Positions 42,568 through 50,049 of a stretch of 64,000 nucleotides of DNA are shown piece after piece. The stretch comes from Pirellula sp. (GTDB lineage Bacteria > Planctomycetota > Planctomycetia > Pirellulales > PNKZ01): positions 682,001 to 746,000 of the forward strand of contig PNKZ01000001.1 in assembly GCA_013822735.1 (NCBI GenBank), written 5' to 3'. The notes under the pieces were generated by a model. The model had not been told where the DNA came from. It worked only from the letters and a program-made list of their open reading frames with translations, and searched no databases. A program made the translations under genes and the position numbers. Each line of letters opens with the position of its first letter. The stretch's first letter is position 1.

Positions 42568-43440
42568 ATGCATGAAGCAACCTTTGCCGATCGGGCCTGC
42601 CAGGAAACGGTAACCGTCACGGAAAACGTCCGGTTGGCGCGCGATACCTATCGCGTGCGCTTCGCTTGCCCGACGTTGGCGTCGCGCATTGTGCCCGGCC
42701 AGTTTTTAATGCTGAAGTTGCACGGATCGAACGACCCGATCTTGGGCCGGCCGCTTGCGCTTTACGATACCGTGGTCGACGACGCGGGTCGGCCGGTGGG
42801 CGTCGACGTCGTATACCTCGTCGTCGGCAAGTTCACTTCGCGGCTCGCGCAGCTCGGGCCCGGCGCGAAGCTCGACGTATGGGGGCCGCTCGGCAACGGC
42901 TTTGCTCCGCAGCCGACGGGGCATCTCATCATGGTCGCCGGCGGCATCGGCCAAACGCCGTTCATGGCGCTGGGGCGCGAAGCGCTCGGTCTGCGGCAAT
43001 ACGGCGAGCCGCAACGATTGGTGCAAAAGTCGCGCGTCACGCTTTGCTACGGCGCCCGCTCGCAAGAGTACTTGGCCGGTGTCGACGACTTTCGAGCGCT
43101 CGGCATCGACGTCCGCGTGAGCACCGACGACGGCAGCGCCGGCCGCCGCGGCTTCGTCACCGACCTTTTGCGTTCGCTTCTCGATGAAGAACCCGCGACG
43201 ACGGGAGAAGCATCTCCGCAGATCGTTTGCTGCGGCCCGGAGAAGATGCTCGAAGCCGTGGCCCACTTGGCGCACGAGCGCGGGGTGTCGTGTCGCGTAT
43301 CACTGGAAACACCCATGGCCTGCGGCATCGGCATCTGCTTCAGCTGCGTCACGAAGGTGAAGGACGAAACCGGCGAATGGGACTACCGCCGCACGTGCGT
43401 CGAAGGCCCGGTATTCGACGCGGAATCGATCGTCTTCTAA
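42568..43440 (+). CDS. pyrK: dihydroorotate dehydrogenase electron-transfer subunit
   Basis: 290 residues from ATG 42568. FAD-binding domain (VPGQFLMLK, GRPLALYD), NAD-binding domain (MVAGGIGQTPF), and C-terminal [2Fe-2S] cysteines MACGIGICFSCVTK plus the Cys of RRTCVEGPVF. With PyrD it oxidises dihydroorotate using NAD+. The matching pyrD is not in this window. The family includes sulfhydrogenase gamma subunits, but the Cys pattern and pyr neighbours elsewhere support PyrK. Confidence 0.9.
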   Translation: MHEATFADRACQETVTVTENVRLARDTYRVRFACPTLASRIVPGQFLMLKLHGSNDPILGRPLALYDTVVDDAGRPVGVDVVYLVVGKFTSRLAQLGPGAKLDVWGPLGNGFAPQPTGHLIMVAGGIGQTPFMALGREALGLRQYGEPQRLVQKSRVTLCYGARSQEYLAGVDDFRALGIDVRVSTDDGSAGRRGFVTDLLRSLLDEEPATTGEASPQIVCCGPEKMLEAVAHLAHERGVSCRVSLETPMACGIGICFSCVTKVKDETGEWDYRRTCVEGPVFDAESIVF

Positions 43441-43461
43441 AGTAAAGCAGGTTGCAAAAAA

Positions 43462-43561
43462 AGTTCAGGGTTCAGGGTTCGCGGTTCTATAGGCCCCAGC
43501 GTCTTGTAAGACGTCTGCCATAAAACCCCGAACCTCGAACCCTGAACTAGGAACCCCGAAC
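43462..43561. repeat. inverted pair of heptanucleotide tandem repeats
   Basis: Left: AGTTCAG, GGTTCAG, GGTTCGC, GGTTCTA (43462-43489). Right: CCCGAAC, CTCGAAC, CCTGAAC, TAGGAAC, CCCGAAC (43527-43561). The arms are complementary and a small palindrome (CGTCTT/AAGACG) is central. A GCCGAGCC/GGCTCGGC hairpin (43563-43581) lies next to it, ahead of the rpsT stop. Sits between convergent pyrK and rpsT. Confidence 0.75.
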
Positions 43562-43582
43562 AGCCGAGCCTTGGGCTCGGCG

Positions 43583-43849
43583 TTACTTCTTCGCGGCCTT
43601 CAAGGCCTTCGAGAGGCGGCTCTTTACGCGGGCCGCTTTGTTCTTGTGGATCACGCGACGGGTGGCCGCGCGGTCGAGCTTCTCTTGCGCCGTGATCATT
43701 TCCTTCTTCGCTTCGTCGAGCTTGCCGGCGGCTACCGCGGCGCGCACTTGCTTGATTTCCGTACGCAGTTCGGCCTTCACCGAACGGTTGCTCGCCTTAC
43801 GACGCAGGCTTTGCTTCAGACGCTTCTTCGCACTTTGAGTGTGGGGCAT
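43583..43849 (-). CDS. rpsT: 30S ribosomal protein S20
   Basis: 88 residues. MPHTQSAKKRLKQSLRRKASN and the basic helical bundle (TRRVIHKNKAARVKSRLSKAL) are characteristic of S20, which binds the 5' domain of 16S rRNA early in assembly. Length is normal. Stands alone, as S20 usually does. Confidence 0.96.
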   Translation of the reverse strand: MPHTQSAKKRLKQSLRRKASNRSVKAELRTEIKQVRAAVAAGKLDEAKKEMITAQEKLDRAATRRVIHKNKAARVKSRLSKALKAAKK

Positions 43850-43951
43850 GTTCTTTCGCCGACTTCCAAAAACCAGAAACCAAAATAAAAACGGCGGCGC
43901 TCGTGGGGGAGCTACCGCTCGTTAGAAGATACCGAGTTCGCAGGCCCGGCG

Positions 43952-45373
43952 TTAGGAAACGTCCGGGTCCCCGCCATTCTCACGAATCCGGGCGATCTTG
44001 TCCAGCCGTTCCGCCACGTCCTTATAGCCGAAATCGAAGGTTGCGAGCAGGTTCAGGTGCTTTTCGGCCGTCTCCCATTCCTTCAAATGTTCGGCCACGC
44101 GGGCCGCGTTGTAGATCGCCATCTTGTAGTTGTCGGCGTCCCGCTCCGAGATTTCCGCCACGGCCGACTCGAAATTCTGCAACGCCAGCCGGTATTGCTT
44201 GATCGCCGAGAAGCAATTCCCCAGCGCGAAGTACACGGTTCCCCGACGTTTCGAGTCGCTGCGGGCCTCTTGAAAGAGCTTGATCGCCTCGGTGTATTTG
44301 CCGGCCTTTTGCAGGCGCAAGGCCAATTCGTATTTGAAACCGAGGTTCGTCGGGTACCGGTCGCAGCGCTTCCCGTAGATTTCCATCTCTTTGTTGTTGA
44401 GCTCGACGCGCATCCGATTGTAAAGGTCGACCGCCTCCGGCGTCTTTTCCTGCTTCGCCTTGGTTTCGGCGATCTGCATGTGCTGGCGAGCCAAGCGGAG
44501 TTGTGCGTCTTCCAAGCGTTCGCGCACCATTACGTTGCCGCCGCCCGTGGCGTCGAGTCCCTTCTGCATAATCGCCACCGACTTATCGTAAAGCTCGTCC
44601 TTCATGTAGATGTCGTTGAGTTCAATGTAGTTGTTGACGTCGCCGGGGTCTTTTTCGACCGCGCGCAGCAACTTCTCCTCCGGCGAGAGGGCCGTGGCGT
44701 CGTCGTCGCTGGCCTGGTTGAACTTGTTCTTGCGAACGTCTTTCGAGCTTGTGGCGTCTTGATAGCCCCCTTTGTCGATCGTCTTCTTCACGGCGAGGTT
44801 GCTCAACGCCTTAAGAGCTTCTTCATCTTTCGGCTGAGCCTTGAGCACGCGGCTGAACGCGATGATCGCTTCTTGAAAGGCTCCCGTCCGGTCGTAGGCG
44901 CGACCCAGCATGCGATTGGCCTGCGCATCTTCCACGTCGCCGTCGACCGCCTGCTTCAGATATTCGACCTCGGCCTCGTCGAAATCTTGCGCGACGCAGG
45001 CGTTCGCAAGTTCGGTGAGGATTCCGCTGTCCCAAGGATTTGATTTGAGCGCGTCGAGGCCGGTCTTCAGTACTTCGTCCCACCGCTTCATCCGGCTCGA
45101 TTTCATCAATGAAGCCTTCGCGGCGACGAGCGTCAGGCCCGCCAACTTCCCGCCCTTCTTGTTGTTGTTGAACTTCTTGCTGAGGTTCGCCAACATCGCC
45201 TTGACGTAAATGGGGTTGCTCGGGTCGCCGATCACGCACTGCGTGTACATTTCGTGCGCGTAGTCGAACTGTCCGCCGGAAGAGCTCTTCGTGCCGAATT
45301 CAAATTGCGCTTGCAGGCGACGACGAACGGCGGGGGGCAGCGGCTGGCGGCCCGGCTTTTCTTCTGTGGACAT
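43952..45373 (-). CDS. TPR-repeat protein
   Basis: 473 residues with no signal peptide, so cytoplasmic. Nearly the whole protein is helical repeats: DYAHEMYTQCVIGDPSNP, ANRMLGRAYDRTGAFQEAII, KYELALRLQKAGKYTEAIKL, YFALGNCFSAIKQYRLALQN and NAARVAEHLKEWETAEKHL are clear TPR units. A Lys- and Asp-rich linker interrupts them (~residues 200-230). TPR proteins are scaffolds; the partner is unknown. It lies upstream of rpsT on the same strand. Confidence 0.9.
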   Translation of the reverse strand: MSTEEKPGRQPLPPAVRRRLQAQFEFGTKSSSGGQFDYAHEMYTQCVIGDPSNPIYVKAMLANLSKKFNNNKKGGKLAGLTLVAAKASLMKSSRMKRWDEVLKTGLDALKSNPWDSGILTELANACVAQDFDEAEVEYLKQAVDGDVEDAQANRMLGRAYDRTGAFQEAIIAFSRVLKAQPKDEEALKALSNLAVKKTIDKGGYQDATSSKDVRKNKFNQASDDDATALSPEEKLLRAVEKDPGDVNNYIELNDIYMKDELYDKSVAIMQKGLDATGGGNVMVRERLEDAQLRLARQHMQIAETKAKQEKTPEAVDLYNRMRVELNNKEMEIYGKRCDRYPTNLGFKYELALRLQKAGKYTEAIKLFQEARSDSKRRGTVYFALGNCFSAIKQYRLALQNFESAVAEISERDADNYKMAIYNAARVAEHLKEWETAEKHLNLLATFDFGYKDVAERLDKIARIRENGGDPDVS

Positions 45374-45527
45374 CAGGCAAACCGTGGAAAGGGGTGCGCG
45401 GAACGACCGGCGGCGAGTATCATCAAGTAGGGCGGGCGGCGCTCCGCCGCAAAAGCCCGTCTAGCATCATCTTAGCACCCCCGCGCGTCAACTCAACGCA
45501 GCCCGGCGTTCGGGCCGTTTTCCGCTT

Positions 45528-47093
45528 ATGGAAGGTTCCCGCAGTCAGGCTTCCGCCGCCCGTTCGCAGCCGGGTATCGTTGCATTTGGCACAGTCGCAC
45601 TGGTGGGCGCCGGACCGGGCGACCCGGGCCTGATCACGCTGCGCGGCGTGGAGTGTCTCGCGGCCGCCGACGTCGTGCTCTACGACTATCTGGCCAACGC
45701 CCGGCTGCTCGAACACTGCCGGCCGGGCGCCTTGCTCGTTTGCCTCGGCAAACACGGCCGCGATCGCATCCTTTCGCAAGACGAAATCAATGCGCGCATG
45801 ACGAGCGAGGCCCTCGCCGGACGCTACGTCGTACGTCTCAAAGGGGGCGACCCCGCCGTCTTCGCACGCTGCAGCGAAGAGATCGCCGCGCTCGAAGCCG
45901 CGGGCCTGCGCTACGAAGTAGTGCCCGGCATCACAACGGCGCTCGCCGCCGGCAGCCACGCGGGCATCGCGCTCACCGACCGTCGGCATGCGTCGGCCGT
46001 GGCGCTAGTGACCGGTCATGAGCAAGACGATCAATCGACCTCGAAGCTCGATTACGCCGCGCTCGCCAAGTTTCCCGGGACGCTCGTCTTCTACATGGGC
46101 GTGACCAGCGCGGGAGCGTGGACCAAGCAATTGATCGAGGCCGGGATGCCGGACGACACGCCGGCGGCCGTGATTCGGCGCTGCTCCTGGCCCGATCAAG
46201 AAACGCATGTGACGACGCTCGCCGACGTCGCCGAGATGATGAAGCGATTGAAGCTCAGGCCGCCGGTGTTGACCATCGTCGGGCAGACCGTCGCCGAGCG
46301 CTCGATGCATTCGTGGTTTGCCGAGCGCCCGCTCTTCGGGCAGAAGATCGTGCTCACCCGACCGGAAGAACAATGTCTCGAAGCGCGCCGCAAGCTTACC
46401 GATCTCGGCGCCGACGTTCTGCTACAGCCGGCCATCTCGATCGGTCCGCCTGACGATTGGGCTCCGCTCGATGCGGCGCTCGCGCGGCCGGAAGACTTCG
46501 ATTGGATCATCTTTTCGAGCGTGAATGGCGTCGAAGCGTTCCTGCGCCGGCTCGCGTACTCCGGTCGCGACGCGCGAGCGCTCGGCCGTGCGAAGCTCGC
46601 GGCCATCGGGCCCGGCACCGCCGACGCTCTCGCCGCGTGGCGTCTCCGCGCCGATCTGGTCCCGAGCGAGTTTCGGGCCGAGTCGCTGGCTGCGGCGCTC
46701 GTGACGGAAGCGAAGGGGACGCAGCGCCGCTTCTTGTTGGTTCGTGCGAGTCGGGGCAGGGAGGTGTTGGCCGAATCGCTCACGGCCGCGGGGCACGCAG
46801 TGACGCAAGCCGTCGCCTACCGTAGCACCGACGTCACGGCGCCCAATCCCGAAATCGCCGCGCTCTTAAAGGAGGGCAAGATCGATTGGGTCACCGTCAC
46901 CAGCTCGGCAATTGCCCGTTCGCTGGTCGCCCTCTTTGGCGACGATCTCCGCAAGACGAAACTCGCGAGCATTAGCCCGATCACTAGCGGCGTCCTGCGC
47001 GAACTCGGTTTCGAACCGGCGGCCGAAGCGAAAGAATTTACGCTCGATGGGATCGTGCGAGCGATCGTCGCGAAGGCGAGCGTCGAGCCGTAA
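45528..47093 (+). CDS. cobA-hemD: uroporphyrinogen-III C-methyltransferase fused to uroporphyrinogen-III synthase
   Basis: 521 residues. Residues ~20-265 are a SAM-dependent uroporphyrinogen-III methyltransferase (VALVGAGPGDPGLITLRG, RLKGGDPAVFARCSEE, EVVPGITTALAAGSHAGI, GTLVFYMGV). Residues ~275-515 are uroporphyrinogen-III synthase (FGQKIVLTRPEEQCLE, DWIIFSSVNGVEAFLRRL, AIGPGTADAL, WVTVTSSAIARSLV). The fusion directs uroporphyrinogen III from the shared tetrapyrrole route towards siroheme or cobalamin. Such fusions are known in several phyla. Confidence 0.93.
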   Translation: MEGSRSQASAARSQPGIVAFGTVALVGAGPGDPGLITLRGVECLAAADVVLYDYLANARLLEHCRPGALLVCLGKHGRDRILSQDEINARMTSEALAGRYVVRLKGGDPAVFARCSEEIAALEAAGLRYEVVPGITTALAAGSHAGIALTDRRHASAVALVTGHEQDDQSTSKLDYAALAKFPGTLVFYMGVTSAGAWTKQLIEAGMPDDTPAAVIRRCSWPDQETHVTTLADVAEMMKRLKLRPPVLTIVGQTVAERSMHSWFAERPLFGQKIVLTRPEEQCLEARRKLTDLGADVLLQPAISIGPPDDWAPLDAALARPEDFDWIIFSSVNGVEAFLRRLAYSGRDARALGRAKLAAIGPGTADALAAWRLRADLVPSEFRAESLAAALVTEAKGTQRRFLLVRASRGREVLAESLTAAGHAVTQAVAYRSTDVTAPNPEIAALLKEGKIDWVTVTSSAIARSLVALFGDDLRKTKLASISPITSGVLRELGFEPAAEAKEFTLDGIVRAIVAKASVEP

Positions 47094-47109
47094 GGCCGAC
47101 GGGTCTTCA

Positions 47110-47269
47110 AATCGACGTAAGTCCCAGGTCGCAAATCGGACTTACGTCGATTCTCGTTTTGGCCCTGCGCAGATAACTCGCGTTATCTGCGCACCCCTTG
47201 TGGGTTTTTGGGTTGTGCGCAGATAGATGGAGTTATCTGCGCAGGGCGTAGATCACCGTCGACGTAAGT
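47110..47269. repeat. nested palindrome, copy B (CGACGTAAGT family)
   Basis: A 15-bp perfect stem (47110-47124/47138-47152, core CGACGTAAGTCC), then a 12-bp stem (47166-47177/47182-47193) and a 10-bp stem (47216-47225/47234-47243) with loop GATGGAGT, and a further CGACGTAAGT at 47260-47269. TTCTCGTTTT follows the first stem, so it may also terminate the cobA-hemD transcript. Related to 4892-5039. Confidence 0.85.
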
Positions 47270-47300
47270 GGAGAGTCGAAGCGAGAGGTTAGAGCGAGAC

Positions 47301-47385
47301 GTAGGGTGGGTCGAGCAAAGCGAGGCCCACGCGGAATGCGACGTTGCGAGACCGCGTGGGCCTCACTTCATTCGACCCACCCTAC
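47301..47385. repeat. inverted repeat GTAGGGTGGGTCGA / TCGACCCACCCTAC
   Basis: Perfect 14-bp terminal arms (47301-47314 and 47372-47385) with imperfect inner pairing (GAGGCCCACGCGG with CCGCGTGGGCCTC). No open frame. Sequences of this type occur as dispersed repeats in many bacterial genomes. Confidence 0.75.
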
Positions 47386-47392
47386 ACGCGAA

Positions 47393-47477
47393 GACTCCGG
47401 TCGCTCACGCTCCCGGCTCGCCAGTTCTGTTTCTTATCCCCCTAATCCCCTCCGCATCCCCCTTATCTCCCTTGCTG
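47393..47477. repeat. dispersed repeat, copy B
   Basis: Reverse-complement relative of 5171-5252: GACTCCGGTCGCTCACGCTC at the left and ATCTCCCTTGCTG at the right, pyrimidine-rich between. The surrounding 47094-47615 gap has no gene. Confidence 0.75.
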
Positions 47478-47615
47478 GAAGAATGCGGAATGGAGCTTCT
47501 GCGGACGGCACACGGCGTGTGCCTGCAACTTTCTAATTGCCAAAGATCAACTCGTCACGTTAGCAACGGGGCGAATCAATCTCCAGGCAACTTTTGGCCG
47601 GCCTTGTAGTTCGGC

Positions 47616-47798
47616 TTACGGCAACTCTCGGAACGTCGAGATGCTCATATAGCCGAGGAGGAGCGAAGCGACGATGAAGCCGTAGTCCATCGTCGTGTTG
47701 GCGCTGTTAAACGGCCAGCCGGCAAAAGCGTCGGCCGCGAAGATCACGAGCATCGCCAGGCTGATGATGAGTCCAAACATGGTGAAGGTCTTGGCCAT
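47616..47798 (-). CDS. small membrane protein, unknown function
   Basis: 60 residues from ATG 47798 (MAKTFTMFGLIISLAMLVIF); the frame to 47894 adds 32 residues with no conservation signal. Two membrane segments (~6-24 and ~34-53) with a GWPFNSANTTMDYG loop. Small double-helix proteins of this kind occur in planctomycetes; function unknown. Confidence 0.65.
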   Translation of the reverse strand: MAKTFTMFGLIISLAMLVIFAADAFAGWPFNSANTTMDYGFIVASLLLGYMSISTFRELP

Positions 47799-47954
47799 GA
47801 GCGTGCAACGTGAAAAGATTTCTTTTGAGGAACGCGGTGGTTCGCGAAACCGGGGCAATGCAAGCAGTGTAGTATAGTTGGCCCCTCGACACACTTGAAG
47901 TGTCGATGCCGTAACTGATTGTGGCCGTTAGGAAAACGGTCGGATTCGGTTAAT

Positions 47955-48019
47955 CGCCGGCAGCCCGTGAATGAGGGCTTAAAAGATCCTCTTTACATAG
48001 CCTCGGGGGGTGCCCGGCG
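47955..48019 (+). other. possible structured leader upstream of the PLP enzyme
   Basis: CGCCGG (47955-47960) pairs with CCGGCG (48014-48019), enclosing GAGGGCT (47973-47979) paired with AGCCTC (47999-48004) around a loop. The structure is ~80 nt upstream of the ATG and not one of the intergenic repeat families. Known riboswitch cores were not recognised. Confidence 0.35.
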
Positions 48020-48097
48020 GTTGAGTTGCCGCGACAATTCTGGTAACCCTGTCGCCCCCGACGGTGTCATGGAAGACGAACGGAAAGGTATGAATCG

Positions 48098-49264
48098 ATG
48101 ATTACAGAACCCCAGACCGAACGCACGAAGCGTTCTCTACCCGCCCCCAACTGGGAAACGCTCCGCGCCCAAATGCCGGCCTCGCGCCGCTGGGCCTATT
48201 ACGATCACGCAGCCGTGGCGCCGCTCTCCGGCCCCGCGCAAGATACCCTCTGCGCCTGGGCCACCGATAACGCCGAAAACGGCGACGTCCATTGGCCGTT
48301 TTGGGCCCGGCGGATCGAACAGGTCCGTCGCCAAGGGGCGAGCCTCATCGGCGCCGAGGTCGACGAAATCGCCCTGGTCCGCAACACCACCGAGGGGATC
48401 AACCTCGTCGCGGAAGGGTACCCTTGGCAGGCGGGCGACAACGTCGTTTGCTTCGCCGACGAGTTCCCGTCGAACCGCATTCCGTGGCAACATCTGCAAA
48501 CGCGCGGCGTCGAATGTCGCGTCGTCGCGACCGACGGCACCGACGACGACCTCGATCGGTTGCTCAAAGCATGCGACGCGCGAACGCGGATCGTCGCCGT
48601 GAGTTGGGTCGGCTACGCGAGCGGCCGGCGTTGGGACGTGCCGCGCCTGGCCGAAGCCGTGCATGGTCGCGGGGCGCTGTTGTTCCTCGATGCCATTCAG
48701 GGGCTCGGCGTCTTCCCCATCGACGCCTCGGCCGCCGGGGTCGACTTCCTCGCGGCCGACGGCCACAAATGGTTGCTCGGTCCCGAAGGGGCCGGCCTGG
48801 CCTACGTTCGCCGCAAACATCTCGACCTGCTTCGTCCGACCGGACTCGGTTGGAACAGCGTCGTCGACGGGCACGATTTCACGCGCACCGAGTGGCGCGT
48901 TCGTCCCAACGCCGCGCGCTACGAAGGGGGCACCATGAACTCCGGCGGGCTTCTGGCCCTTGGTGCCAGTTTGGCGCTCTTGGCCGAGTACGACACGGCC
49001 GACGTCGCACGCCGGGTGCTCGACGTAAGCGAGCGGCTCTGCGAAGGTTTGCGCCGCGCCGGCGCCGTGGTCTACAGCGATCGCCGACCGGAGACGGCCT
49101 CGGGCATCGTCTCGTTCGACGTTCCCGGACGCAATCCGGTCGCCCTGCGTCGCGACCTGCTCGAAGCCGGGGTCGTGCTCAGCTGCCGCGCCGGAAAACT
49201 TCGCGCGAGCCCTCACGCCTATAACAACGACGACGACCTCGAGCGGCTGATCGACGCGCTATAG
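48098..49264 (+). CDS. aminotransferase class V-fold PLP enzyme (cysteine desulfurase-like)
   Basis: 388 residues. Fold type I with PLP lysine in ADGHKWLLGPEG (K224), Asp in LLFLDAIQG (D198), and a serine-rich region VRNTTEGINLVAEG. The N-terminal block YYDHAAVAPLSGPAQ resembles isopenicillin-N epimerase/cysteine desulfurase-like members. The typical SufS/IscS catalytic Cys segment is not obvious, although LLEAGVVLSCRAGKLRASPH near the C-terminus contains a Cys. Substrate unassigned. Possibly governed by the leader at 47955-48019. Confidence 0.85.
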   Translation: MITEPQTERTKRSLPAPNWETLRAQMPASRRWAYYDHAAVAPLSGPAQDTLCAWATDNAENGDVHWPFWARRIEQVRRQGASLIGAEVDEIALVRNTTEGINLVAEGYPWQAGDNVVCFADEFPSNRIPWQHLQTRGVECRVVATDGTDDDLDRLLKACDARTRIVAVSWVGYASGRRWDVPRLAEAVHGRGALLFLDAIQGLGVFPIDASAAGVDFLAADGHKWLLGPEGAGLAYVRRKHLDLLRPTGLGWNSVVDGHDFTRTEWRVRPNAARYEGGTMNSGGLLALGASLALLAEYDTADVARRVLDVSERLCEGLRRAGAVVYSDRRPETASGIVSFDVPGRNPVALRRDLLEAGVVLSCRAGKLRASPHAYNNDDDLERLIDAL

Positions 49265-49270
49265 GTTTGC

Positions 49271-49334
49271 CACTGCCGGCTCGTCCGGCAGTGCTGAATT
49301 CAACGCGTGTTCACTGCCGGGCAAGCCGGCAGTG
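49271..49334. repeat. tandem CACTGCCGG hairpins
   Basis: Two hairpins with the same 9-bp stem CACTGCCGG/CCGGCAGTG, 49271-49293 (loop CTCGT) and 49312-49334 (loop GCAAG), 18 bp apart. Placed just after the PLP enzyme stop and before coaD. Confidence 0.75.
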
Positions 49335-49440
49335 GCACAAGGAATACACGGCCGTTTGCAATTCGCCGGGGGCGAGGTGATGATGTTTCGGCCGAAGGGG
49401 CATTCCGCCCGTCGCTGCCTGCAACATCATTGATGAGCCC

Positions 49441-49980
49441 ATGAGTTCCGCGAAGCCGCGCACCGCCGTTTACACCGGGTCGTTCGATCCGATAACGCTC
49501 GGACACTTGAACGTCATCGAGCGGGCCGCGACGTTGGTCGACCGTCTGGTCGTCGGCGTCGGCATCAATGTCGGCAAGCAGCCTTGGTTTACGACCGAGG
49601 AGCGCGTCGACATGGTGAAGCGGACCGTCAAGCATCTGAAGAACGTCGAAGTTCGCAAGTTCGACGGACTCGCGGTGGTCTTCGTACGCGAGTGCGGAGC
49701 CCGTGTGATGATCCGCGGCGTCCGTCCGCTGCAGGATATCGAAAGCGAATTCACGATGATGCTGGCCAACCGTCAGTTGGATCCGGGCATCGAAACCGTG
49801 CTGCTGATGGCCGACAAGGAATTCGCGCACGTTTCCAGCTCGCTGATTAAGCAAATTGCTCCGCTCGCCGGCGATGAAGAGCTCGCCCACTTCATCCCGC
49901 CGGCGGTGATCGCCGAACTGCGGGCCAAGGTAAAGCGCCAAGCGCCGGAGAAGCCGGCCGCTCCGAAGAAAAAGAAGTAA
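49441..49980 (+). CDS. coaD: phosphopantetheine adenylyltransferase
   Basis: 179 residues. TGSFDPITLGHLNVIERA is the HxGH nucleotide motif, and SSSLIKQIA the ISSTxxR-like motif. Conserved MIRGVRPLQDIESEF is also present. It transfers AMP to 4'-phosphopantetheine in CoA synthesis. The last ~20 residues are a Lys/Pro/Ala-rich tail. Length otherwise typical (~160). Confidence 0.95.
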   Translation: MSSAKPRTAVYTGSFDPITLGHLNVIERAATLVDRLVVGVGINVGKQPWFTTEERVDMVKRTVKHLKNVEVRKFDGLAVVFVRECGARVMIRGVRPLQDIESEFTMMLANRQLDPGIETVLLMADKEFAHVSSSLIKQIAPLAGDEELAHFIPPAVIAELRAKVKRQAPEKPAAPKKKK

Positions 49981-50049
49981 CCCAAATTTCTCCCGCCCGG
50001 CAAGGGCTCAGCCGCCGCGTCCACGCGGCGCACCCAAGGAACCAGCATC

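Noticed and set aside
47919-48101. 60-codon plus-strand frame upstream of the PLP enzyme
   Set aside because: It lies over the structured leader, has no conserved pattern and lacks a ribosome-binding site.
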